In this document: one piece after another, positions 21,701-35,220 of the stretch
Layout of the letters: each line of letters starts with the position of its first letter
How positions within the stretch are numbered: position 1 is the stretch's first letter
NCBI GenBank assembly: GCA_004764695.1
Contig: SMSO01000032.1
Location: 1,572,501 to 1,636,500 of the forward strand
Length of the DNA: 64,000 bases
Direction of reading: 5' to 3'
Source: Schizochytrium sp. TIO01
Lineage: Eukaryota; Sar; Bigyra; Thraustochytrida; Thraustochytriidae
Position numbers and translations under genes: made by a program
The notes under the pieces: generated by a model
What the model was told of the DNA's origin: nothing
Seen by the model: only the letters and a program-made list of their open reading frames with translations
Databases searched by the model: none

Positions 21701-23325
21701 GACCGAGGTTGAACTTCATGGATATAGACTCTTTCTACAACCTTGTTTCCAAATTTGTTCACCATGAGCTCTGCAGCTTTGACATCAGCCTGCCCGTTGT
21801 CACCAATAAAAATGTGCGTGTATTCAGGGTAAATCGAATAATACTGCTCGAAATTTTTCAGCTTCTTGAGAGCCATAGGTAGGAACAAGCCTTGCATCAT
21901 AAATGCTTGCCCTGATTCCAAATCACCTGGCAAAAGACTGGGCATACAGTGTAGTGCCTGAGATTTCATAAACGTGCGGAACTTAAGATACATGGAGGTC
22001 TCAGTCACATCTTTGTATACATGGGGCCGAGCCGAAAGGAATACCAAGTCACCGCTGCGCTTTGGAGGCCATAAGCCTGCGTCAGCCAGGGAGCCTCGAG
22101 CTCCTAGATTAAGCTCCCTATACAAAGCAGTGACTGCTGGGTAGAACACCTTTCGTTTATAAGAAACATCGATACCAGCTGGATATCGTCCTCCTGAAGA
22201 AAACAATGTGTCATCGACATCACTAAGGATCTTGCGCCAAGCACCCTTTTGAAGTCGCTTCCGCGCCAAAGAGCTGCCCATAGCCATTTGTGCAGCTTGA
22301 ATAGATGCTTGACTTTTAAAGTGGCGAAGGATCTTCTCTCTCACCGCCTCATCTGTAACATCATTGTACACGAGTTTATGCATACTTTCGGCAGAACCCT
22401 TGTTGTCCACAAGTTGTTTGAGTTCACTCAAATCGTCACCTCGGACAGTGCTTAGGAGGTTTAGGATCCATTCCTGAGCCTCTTTTGCTGTATCTGGATG
22501 ATTACTGAGACGCAAACCTTGAATGACATCAAGAACAATGGCACGTGAAGCAAGGTTAAGATCAGAAACGCGTCTGCGAGCGAGAATATCTAAGAGCTCA
22601 CTGCGACAGCGATTCCTTTTCTCTGCAGGAAGTACATCCGATGCCTTTGAATGGTTTTTCAGCTTGTATGTGATAAGCTTCATTTCCACGCGCACAATAA
22701 TATAGTTGAGCTCCGTACGAGAACAGTTGCTGAAGACCCCGAGTACTGAGCGCTCATTGCGCACAAATTCTGTAATATTCCACATTGTATGAAACGTAGA
22801 AGGAAGCGTGCGATCTAAGTTGTTCACATAACCTTGCAGTAAGGTAACGATTTCATCTGCATTACTGTTTTGAATAAGTTCATCAAAAGCAATAAGACTC
22901 GGCAGAGTCCGTAAGCGTGTGCGATGGTGGTGTTTGTCAAGGAAATGTGCAGTGGTTACGGTGGCAATTACAATGGTGGCACCAAGGGCTCGTCCAATTT
23001 CTGGACGAGACCCTGTCCATGAAGCTGCTAAGTATGGGGAATCAGGAGCAAACATGAAGTTGCTACTTAGCAGAAATGAGATTAGCATCCAGAATTGGTT
23101 TTCTAGATGCTGGGACTGGTGCCACATGGAGTCTGCTCGTAGCACATAATTTAAAAGTAGCAAAATCACAAAAAGGAACATGGAGGCATAGACTGGTCTT
23201 GAGATGATAACATAGCCAATATAAGTGACAATCAGGCCCAGGATTCCTCGGAATGTCCAAAACAGCACAGACGCCATATCGCGAGCAGTTTCAACACTGC
23301 TCTTAATCTGTCTTTTGTATTCCAT
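18747..23325 (-). CDS. membrane-anchored App1-type phosphatidate phosphatase with repeat tail
   Basis: This reads as one gene of about 1500 residues in two overlapping frames: 23325 down to the TGA at 21043, and a second frame open to 18747. The N-terminus has several hydrophobic segments (about residues 24-64, 80-92 and 110-127). The App1/DUF2183 HAD domain follows at about 360-540: catalytic DXDXT motif DVDDT at 369-373, FLSARPHVYKD, and IFIGDNGQADV near 507. Such enzymes dephosphorylate phosphatidate to diacylglycerol. A repeated module of ~45 residues (pattern VxTPYGxGxVxxxRxxDGxYEVxL then AYI) occurs once near residue 645 of the first frame and four times in the second (about 225, 327, 473 and 526). 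The acidic C-terminus carries two PPGHT(V/L)YSW motifs. The frames join only if one base is skipped or an intron of length 1 mod 3 is removed between about 21310 and 21043; GTACAAAG...CTACAG (40 nt) is one candidate intron. Confidence 0.75.
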
Positions 23326-24000
23326 TGTGTTGAAAGAAGAATGTTAACTGGCGATTTCGTGTCACTTTTCCAAAGAATCTGCTTTGTTCGGAGCTTAAGC
23401 TCCACTAGGTGCTGTCTTACGTCCCTCGTCTCAATAAAAAACAGACTCTCCTTTTGCACAGACTTCAGATTCAATCGTGGTCGTTGTTTCGATATTTGGT
23501 CAGCCTTGTGCCTGCCCGATGCTTTTACACAAAATAAATACTTCGCTTCGGCAACGTCTTTGTTTCCCCGCCAGATAGCTAGTTAGGCCCCGCAGTCGGA
23601 ACCAGTAGTGTCCACAGAGCAGGAGACCGGCACGTCTGCTGCAGATCTTCCTGTGGCAAATCAAATTGCCGTCGCGATGCCTCCCAGCGCCTGGGAACTG
23701 CCTTTGTTTCTGCTGCTCGGCAGCAACAGTCAACTCACAGCACAAGATTGCGATAATACTGACTACCTGCACCACAACAACTACAACAAACTAAGTACGA
23801 GACTGAGAAAGTCAAGACCCGTTCTTGACGTTCCTCCCCTCCACTCTCAAACCCGCTCAGCACTGGAAGTACTCCTCGTACTTTCCCAGATGCTTCTCGT
23901 TCTCCAAAACACGACGACGACGACGTCGAAGACTTCTCCTTATGCTGCAATAAAAACAGAGAGTGTGTGAGAGTGAATGAGTGAGTGAGTGATTGTAGTA

Positions 24001-24054
24001 GTATGTATGTATGTATGTATGTATGTATGTATGTATGTATGTGAGAAGGAAGGA

Positions 24055-24114
<60 letters not shown>

Positions 24115-24140
24115 AGTAAGAAAGTAAGAAAGTAAGAAAG
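24001..24140. repeat. compound microsatellite (GTAT)n-(GAAA)n-(AAGAAAGT)n
   Basis: About ten GTAT units (24001-24042) run into about fifteen GAAA units (24053-24115), then three copies of an AAGAAAGT-type octamer to about 24140. The three blocks are directly adjacent. Confidence 0.95.
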
Positions 24141-24361
24141 CCTCCTCCTTTACGAGAGACTCACAGAGGAGCTCTGCCCAAGAACAGTCTTCCTGCCTAT
24201 TTAGTTCCTCAGCTCCTTCCAGCCCAGTGCGACTCAGGGGTGGTTTCCCCGATGGTCGTCTGCGAAGAAGAATCGGCTTCGCAATGGCACCGAGGCCAGC
24301 CCCGCGAGGAGTGCCAGGAGAAACCAAGACACAGACAGTATCACTACTCCAGAGGAAAACT

Positions 24362-24430
24362 AAACGAACGAACAAACGAACGAACGAACAACAATCAGTC
24401 AGTCAATCAATCAATCAATCAATCAATCAA
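24362..24430. repeat. (AACG)n and (AATC)n microsatellites
   Basis: Imperfect AACG/AACA units at about 24362-24388 are followed by AGTC and then AATC units to 24430. Confidence 0.85.
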
Positions 24431-24721
24431 AGCAATGCAGACGCAGGATGATGACGGCAAGCCCGCTGCCTGCCTGCCCGCTCTGCCTGCACCCGCGACC
24501 TCCGTGGGGCGCAGATATGCTCTGGTATTCGGGCTAGGAGGACCGGGGCCAGCCTGAGTCCACGCCAGTCCACCTAGGTTGGCCCTCCACAAACGTACGC
24601 AAGCAAGCAAGCACGCTGCGCTGCGCTGCCGAGACCAGCGCCGGCAATTCAAAATTTGCTGTCACAGATCTATCTATCTACAAACTATCATCTCTCTCTC
24701 CATATCTCTCTCTCTTTAGTT

Positions 24722-24799
24722 GAAAAGAAAAGAAAAGAAAAGAAAGAAAAGAAAAGAAAAGAAAAGAAAAGAAAAGAAAAGAAAAGAAAAGAAAAGAAA
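24722..24799. repeat. (GAAAA)n microsatellite
   Basis: About fifteen near-perfect GAAAA units with one GAAA slip near 24742. Confidence 0.95.
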
Positions 24800-25224
24800 G
24801 GAAATTATGACAATCATAAATCGAAAGATATTAATCATAGAATAACATCGATCTTTCTTTCTACCTCAATAGGTAAGTAAGTATAAGTACCTATAGGTTG
24901 ATCTATCATGGACCCACTCTTTACTCTGTGGCTTCAGGCGACATCCGCATCAACGACGACGGTTCGAGGTTTGCTAAGATTGGCGCTCGTGCTGACAATC
25001 GTCGCGGTCGGAGATATCCTTTGCGGTGTCTGCACGGAATTGCTCCTTAAATCCTGTTGGTATAGAGCTTGCTGCTTCCCAGCCGCCGCTTGCTTCGCAC
25101 AGAGTAACGTCAAGTCAGGTCGTCGAAAGCAGACCTGTGATACAGAACTATGAGCACTAATAGGTGCTAGTACTAGCAGAACTCCATTCAATCTTTCATT
25201 CATTCTTTCATCGTTTGTTTATTG

Positions 25225-25333
<109 letters not shown>

Positions 25334-26884
25334 CGATGGATTGGTTGAGCATTGAGTGCACGTATCGCTGCTCATCAAATAACCCGAAGAGGCTGTTTCT
25401 TTGTGTTCCTTTGGGGTGTTGAGACGAATGCCAGTGGGGCAAGGCGTGAGGAAATCCTCTGTTCAGCAGGATGGGTCCTGCAGGCTGAGCATCACCATGT
25501 GCGGTGCGAAAGGACCCACAAGCAAGTCGTGAACATTCAGTCGCTCTTCGTACTTAGATGCCATAAGTTTCACGAGCCTGTTGTACCTATCTATGAATAT
25601 ACTTCTATAAAAAGTGAATCTGCTGCTTCTTCAAGCTAGATCTTGAAATACCTCAAACTCAAAGGGACACGGTTGTTCAAGAAGGGAGCGGGTCGCGATG
25701 GAGAGGGCGTCGGGGTGAGGAAGAAATCCTCAGACAGAGCAAAGTCCACATGATGGCATTTGCTTCTACGAAACGTTCAACCAAATGTACGTGCCTGAAA
25801 TTCCCATTTTCTAAAGGAGTATTTAATTTCAATTTCTTCAAGTGGAAAAACATAACTTAAAAACACTTTTTTTAAATGAAAATAAATAAATGAAAATAGA
25901 ATCTTGGTCTACAACATATTCCGATGAGGCGGAGGGCGTTCCGGTCTAGGAAGCTACAGAGATGGTCCTCAAGAGACTATTGCTGGTGGCCAGAATGGTT
26001 CTCGAGGCATCCCAAAGCTGCTACCAAAGATGCACTAAACCACTTCGATACAGCGGACATGCTTTCTTTCCTCTTTTGGCTACTACGCTCAACTTTGAAA
26101 GGTCTATCGGATGATGACGAAACTGAATGAAAAGCTATGACAGCACCTAGACACTAGCAGGTAGTAGATACTGTCAGCAGATAGGAGTAATAGACAAACC
26201 CAAACTGTGAAAGAATGTTAAAAGGTTCGGCTCAGCTCTGCTGAGACACAGCCGTCAAAGAGCTCGGCCATTAGCTGTCATTTGAAGCGACATCCGATTC
26301 AAGAAGCGGGATACTGAAACGCAGCAGCTTGCACCTAATATTATGCGATAATTACTGTGAGAATGAGAACCATGATTAAATGAGGGCGGAGGAGAACCCC
26401 AGAATCGTGTTACCTGCGATAACCCAGGGAATCAATCGAGCCAGCATAGGGAGATGAATTGACTCCTTAACTTCATGTTGTAACATTCAAGTCATAGTTA
26501 AGGCAAAGAGAAGAATGATAGATAGAGGAAAGGCCTGATAGTGTCCAAAATACTAAATCTTAATATTAAAATGAATGGTGTATTCCTACTACGCCGCGCT
26601 CACAGCTGTGTACACAGTTGGAGAGAGGATATAACATGCTCTAAAGCGTGCCGACGCAAGAATAAATAGGCCATGTTTTCTATTTTTTTTTTGTTGTTTC
26701 TTAAAGGATCGCCCGGGCGAATTCCATAGTTAGTGGATTCATGCCAAACAAAATTGCAGTTCTCTCTTCTTTCATGTAGAAGAGCCTTTCAAAAGTACAT
26801 ACAGCTCTTATTGTTGAGAGACAAAATGCGAATTAAAAAGATGGGTAAATGGAGCCTTTCTTATCTCCATCTAATTAGTCAAGC

Positions 26885-29800
26885 TCACAATGAGTGTTGA
26901 GAAAGTTGAGATAGCGGCTTCCATTGCATCATCCCAGGGGTCCAAACATGTGTGTTTGCATCGATTGAACCAGACAGTGCAAGCTGGTATAGTTCTTCAC
27001 CTGTCACGGGTCCCTGTTGTACACCACTTCGGTTGATAAAAAGAAAAGTCCCGAGGCTTACAGCCTGCGCCTGCTGCTCCTGCTGCTCTTGTTGGGCCAT
27101 CGCAGATCCAGATGCCTCTGTGTCTTCTTCAGCATTGCTATATTGTTCATATGATGAGCTCGCCCTTGCAAGAGATTTAATCAGGTCGTGCCGATTCTGC
27201 ATCAATGGGCTTCCTTGAGAAGTTGCCATCTGTTCCTCATTCCCATTGAGGTTGAGAGAATCAAGCTGTGTTACGACCGCAGCATTCTCATCCAGAGCTC
27301 CTCCTTCGGCACGTTCAAGAGTACCGATTCGCAAAAAGTCCTCTTCGCAGTATAGTTCGTAGCGTGACAAATCTGCAGAGGGTCGCACAAAACATACGTC
27401 ACTGTGCAGGCTCTTTCCACAACAATTACACCGGCAGCAGTTATCATGACAGCGCAAACGCCCATCATCACCTGTGCGCACTTGCTCGAGCAGTTCAATA
27501 GGGTCGTCATCGATCCGTGAGCCGCGTGTAGGCACGAGGACTTTACGATTGACGGAGGCCTGCACTGGAAGCATACAAACAATACAAGTAGGACGGTACT
27601 GAGTTTCACAGCAATGGTCACAGAACACCAGCAGTTTGTACTTTTCGAGAGGGCTGCGACGCGCAGTTTCAAGAGTGAGCTCCTGGTGGCAACAGTTGCA
27701 ACGTAAGCAATGAGGAGAATTGTGCAGATAAATCCCAGGCTCAAGCATAACGGCCTCGCTAACATCATAAATCACATCAAGACACGCAGAGCAATGCGGA
27801 AGTTCTTCTTCCACTTTGTGAAATTCACAAAGTAAAAGGTTCATTTTTGAAGAAGCCGAATCGAGACGTGTGTCGAATCCACAACGCGCACAGGACAAGT
27901 GACGGCTGTGCCAAGCGCGATGGTGAGGGAAGACTGCTACGTCAGGATCAGCATCGCCACACGCAGGGCACCGACTCACTAACTGCTCAATACACTCTGC
28001 ACAATAGGGCCAGCACCCAGCGATCGTGTCGATCACAGGAGGGTCTTCGGTGTCATTGGGGTCCAGGACACGAGAACAAGTGTAACATCGCAGGTGTTTT
28101 TTGTGCCAGGCAAACCCATTCCATGCCACAACTTCTTCGTTGCATCCTTCTGTAGGGCTTTGCACGTTTTGAGGTGAAGGTGGGCGCAGACGAATAACAC
28201 AGCCGTTAATGTTCATACCTGCCGAGGGCGCTGGTCCACCAGCTTGCGCTACAGGATGAGACATGGATGAGTGATCATGAGAATGTTCTGCATCATCAGC
28301 ACCAATAGTGGCCTCTCCTGGGTTACTAGCGTCGATTACCGGGCAAGGAAAGGAGAGCGTATGTTCTTTACATAAAGGGCAGATGCGACTAGCATCGAGC
28401 ATAGTAGTAAGCGTAACGGCAAGAGGATCAGTGTTTTCCTTGTTCATGGCAAATGGACGATCCAGCGTATCTGCTTCTTCATTGAGAACAAGGTGCTCAC
28501 ATTGATTACGAAGACGGTCCTCAACCGACAAAGCAGAGGATCGCTTCACCATTTTATCAAGGGCGCGCTCCACAGCAACATCAGTCAGGTGCATGTTTTG
28601 GCAGTATGTGCATGGACAAGACCACTCCATACGTACTCGTGACCGGATAATTACCATTTGCACGTTAAATATGAGTCTACGAAGTCGTAGGCGCTTTCGT
28701 TTGCGACTAGGCGATTCCTGATGCGAAGCAAGAGATCCGAAACGATTCGAGCTACCGCCATAAGGTCTCAACATGGATGGACTTTGGCTGCTTTCTACCT
28801 CCCGCAAACTTTCAAGGTCAAGAGCTGCTTGATCAAGCGCCTCCGTCAGCAGGACAAGACGATCGCGCAAAGATCGAAGACAAGCTATTTCCTCTTGAGA
28901 AACCACTGCCATTTCTAAAAATCTATCCAGCATAGCTAGCATGTGATGTGCGAAATCCGCGTCAGCAAAGCTAGCGCAATCCTTGTCCAAATGTAGACCA
29001 TAGTCCACACCACGGCGCAATTTCAAAAGCTGAAACTCGAGGTAATCTACTTGGTTCTCGGCCATCTCAATAGGTGCGCATTGTCCAAGCACCGGTTCCC
29101 ATAACCAATTATCGTCCACTTCATAGTCCTCCTCATGGTCGTTGCCTTCATCATCCTCATCTCCATGGTCGTCATCACCGCTGCCATCCGACTTGCTACG
29201 TTTAAAGTTGAATTGAAACGGGCCTTGCCCGAGCTCCATGCCAATTCTGGTCAAAGTCATCGACCTCATTAGTGGAAGATGATTCACCTGAATCATCTTC
29301 CTCCTCACTGGCACTACGGTTCAAATGATGTTGGAGACGCTCGGGACGTCCTGAAGTCCAAGATGACAAGGCGGAAGAAGATCGATGCCCAGTACTGTGA
29401 GACGCAGTCTGCTCGCCCTCAAAGGTGGCAAAAGATTGGTGACGTTTCAAGGAGGAAGACTCGTCATCCGTAAGGCTACGGTTCGACCCTTCCCCAGACA
29501 ATGACGTACGACGGGCAGGCTCATGACGACCACGGCGATGGCGATGGTGAGCGCGGCGGGCAATTTTATGCCACTTGTTTGCATATCCCAAAAGCGCATC
29601 TTCACGACTAGGCATGAACAGAAGAAAGTTCTCAACAATACGGAAAAAAGGTAGGAGAGAAGGAGTTGGAGTTACATATAGCATATCAGCTTGAGCACAG
29701 AGAAGAGAGCGCACAAACCCAACGCTGTCCTTACGCCAGCCAGAAAGTACAGCTGTTTCATATAACACCTGTTCAAGACCAAGGACGCCTAGGTTAGCCT

Positions 29801-32456
29801 TAGTGTTCAGGCGAAAGTTGCTCATGCAAAGAAGCTCTACGACGCGATGTAGAATGAACTCGCTTGCCTCGTCGCGAAAGTCCCTATCACGAGGAATGGT
29901 TTGAAGAATACGCAAGAGTCCAGTTCGCCAGCTATCTGTAGACTGGATGCGCTGAAAATTATCCACACTACTTGCACAAAGGGTAAAGAGACTACCAATA
30001 AATTCCTTTCGAACGAGATTATCTCCCATCCATCCGAGCATGCAGAGTAGAACAGGAATGAGTTCCTGACCTGCTATACTAAGGTGTTGCATGAAGGGAT
30101 TTGTGGTTTGAAAACTATGAGAATCCTCAGGTTCTACTATTTGTCCTGTGATGATTTCGAGCAGAGTAGCACAATCTGTATATTCAATGCCTGCAACAAG
30201 GCTACCCCGCGAAGACCCGGTTTCATTGGGGTTTGACCAGTGCTGGCTCGATGTGTTTTTACTTGTCCAAATGCGTTGATCAGAGTTTGCAAACATGTCA
30301 TGTTCTGGGATGCTCAAGTCAGTGAGACGAGGAAATTGGAAGTTTGCATCGAGGCCCAGTGCACTTCCGTCACGAACAATAGAAGCCAGGTCCTCGGAAC
30401 GAAAAGTATGTACAGAACCCACGAAAGACATGCTCGAGCGTCTGGCCTGCATCATGAGGTGAGCAAGCCGAGAACTCCGAAGACCGGAAACACGAATTTC
30501 CGAGCCTCGAAGCTCGGACATGCGCATGTCAGAGATGCGTGGTCGCGCCCGAGACCTCGTCAAGTTATCGTCGGGTTGATTAATAGTCATTTGTGACTTC
30601 CGTTCAAGTCCAGGGCGAGCATATACACTGGCGAGCTCTGTTTGTCGCCGTGGATGTTGCTTGAGGGTAAGGCCAAGCGAAGTGCTTGCTGGAGGTCGAC
30701 TGTTTCGTGAGAAAAATTCAGCCTTGGCCTCTTCGCGTTGTTTGTGCAAATGCTGCAAGTGTGGACTTGGCGTAAGATCTGTCTTACGACGGCTTGGCGC
30801 CTTGATTGCGCGCACGTCGGGTGGGCTCGCCGATTTAGGCGCGCCGTTTCGGTTCCAGAGCTCGGAATAACGGATTGCATCAACATGATTCATTGCACTC
30901 GCAGTGTAATGATTAAGCAAATCACCAGTGCCACGTCTTCCTCCGAATTCCCCTGTACCACGTCTTCCTCCGAATTCCCCTGTACCACGTCGTCCTCCGA
31001 ATTCCCCTGTACCACGTCGTCCTCCGAAATCGCCTGTACCACGGCGCGTAAGATCCGACTCGCGTGTTGTTTCTGGGCCATCACCATTGCTGAAACCGCC
31101 ACCGACTGCGCTGGCGCCTAATGAGAATGAAGAAGAAGTGGTCGAGTACATGCCTCCTCCAGCACTGGAGCTGTCACGTTTGGAGCTGGCACCAGTCTCG
31201 AAGGCAACGCCCTCTCTCCTTCCGCTGCCCATGCTGTAATTTCCATTGCCAGAATTGCCAGATTGAGATCCCGTGGAGCCAAGTGCAAAGCTGGTACGAC
31301 TGCCACGTTTACGGCCGCGTTGTTCGAGTTGAATAACCCTTGTAAGCAAGGACTGAGCGAATGCACGACGTACGAGCACGTGTTTAAGTTGCGAGGATTT
31401 AATTTTTTCAGCAGATATTTTCTGTACCTCAGTCAAGACTTCGTCCGCGGGGTTCGAAGTAAGAGCTTGCACTGTGAGGTGGTCAAGCGAAAGCACACCG
31501 TACTCAAATGCTTCAAGACCTATTAGAAAATCATTGCAGCGTTCGTGCAGGCAGCACGTGTGCAGGGCTCGCCAGAGACCCTTGACTGCCCACCTGCGGA
31601 CTTCTCGGTCCGCAAATCCTTGTAGCACATCCAGGTATTCGAACAGGCATTGAACTGAACAGTGATCCTTACACGTAGCAGCGTCATCGACATCACCATC
31701 AACACTGGTTCCATCGCCTGGTGCGGATATGAGCTCCGCGTTTAGCTCGTCCATTTCGATGAGGCAGTCCATCAGGCATACGCAGTCCTCTGCCCTAAAG
31801 AGCAGCGCTGCGATTGCCTGCATGGCTTGTGCACCGTCCTGGGGATGAATTGGGGCAAACAAGTCCTGCGCATCCTCCTCGGTTTCCCCAATATGTTGTG
31901 ATCCTTTGTTCTGATTTTGGGTGTGTGTGGTCTCGACCTGAAAAGTTTGAGAGGTTCGAATTTGATCTGTTTGGCTTTGGCCGGAACTTGACGCTGGCGC
32001 TTTTGTAGATGAGTTTGAAGCATCCTGGTGCTGCCGGCATACGTTTCTAAGTCTTGTAAGGCAGGCGAGGGCGCCCACTCCATCGTCGGACTCGGCCGCT
32101 AGGAAGAGCGCCTCCACGACGAGCTTCCACAGCGGCTGGACTGGTCCCAACTGCGGTGTGTTCTGCGCTCCGCTGCCCTCGGACCTTTCCCCTAATGAGC
32201 TCTGCCTCTCGTCCCCCTCGCTGCAATTCCTCAGGCCTGCCATCCGCGCCACCAGCAGCCCCGCGTTGCCAGCAGTGCTGTCGCCAAAGCCGCCGCCAAA
32301 GCCGCCGCCACCCTCATCCTCGTCGTCGGCATCGCCGCCATGCTCTCCTGTATCTGACCACGCAGTTAACCCCGACCTCAGGGGTGCCACGCTGTCCTCC
32401 TCCTCCCCGCGCGCCACCGGCCCCTCAAGGCCCGCGCCGCCCAGCCCCTGCTGCAT
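26885..32456 (-). CDS. large protein with helical N-terminus, LIM-like modules and GYF domain
   Basis: This is probably one gene in two overlapping frames: 1084 codons from the ATG at 32456 to a TAA at 29202, then a second frame (open from about 29314) to 26885. The first part has an acidic Gly-rich start, alpha-helical regions resembling ARM/HEAT repeats (no named family recognised), a 9-residue tandem repeat RRGTGEFGG and a Ser-rich acidic end. The second part continues acidic, then has Cys/His-rich LIM-like modules at about residues 400-664 (HLRCYTC, CPACG...HLSCARC, CSAC...HCLRCNCC and CIVC...CCRCNCC), and ends in a GYF_2-like domain (about 755-805, with GPVTGEELYQLALSGSI and W..GM..W). 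LIM and GYF domains bind proteins, so a scaffold or adaptor role is inferred. The overlap (29202-29314) leaves no room for a second promoter. Joining needs one skipped base or an intron of length 1 mod 3, for which I see no strong splice pair. Confidence 0.68.
30931..31038 (-). repeat. 27-bp coding minisatellite (RRGTGEFGG)n
   Basis: Four nearly identical 27-bp units start at 30931, 30958, 30985 and 31012, with a diverging unit after them. They keep the reading frame and encode nine-residue units RRGTGEFGG/RRGTGDFGG in the LIM-GYF protein. Confidence 0.93.
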
Positions 32457-32530
32457 CGCCGCGCGACGACGAGCTGGGCTGGAGGAGAGAAATACAGAGG
32501 TGTTCTGCTGCTTTGATTGCTTTCTGCTCT

Positions 32531-32625
32531 CTCTTTCTCTTTCTCTTTCTCTTTCTCTTTCTCTTTCTCTTTCTCTTTCTCTTTCTCTTTCCCTTTCTCT
32601 TTTCTTTTCTTTTCTTTTCTTTTCT
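32531..32625. repeat. (CTTTCT)n and (TTTTC)n upstream of the LIM-GYF gene
   Basis: About eleven hexamer units CTTTCT (32531-32598), then five TTTTC units. It lies 75-170 nt upstream of the LIM-GYF ATG, so it reads as a purine-rich GAAAGA tract on the sense strand of the leader or promoter. Confidence 0.92.

Positions 32626-35220
<2,595 letters not shown>

Noticed and set aside
23857-24375. 172-codon minus-strand frame
   Set aside because: It runs through the GTAT and GAAA arrays (LSFFLSFF and THIH repeats) and has no unique domain.
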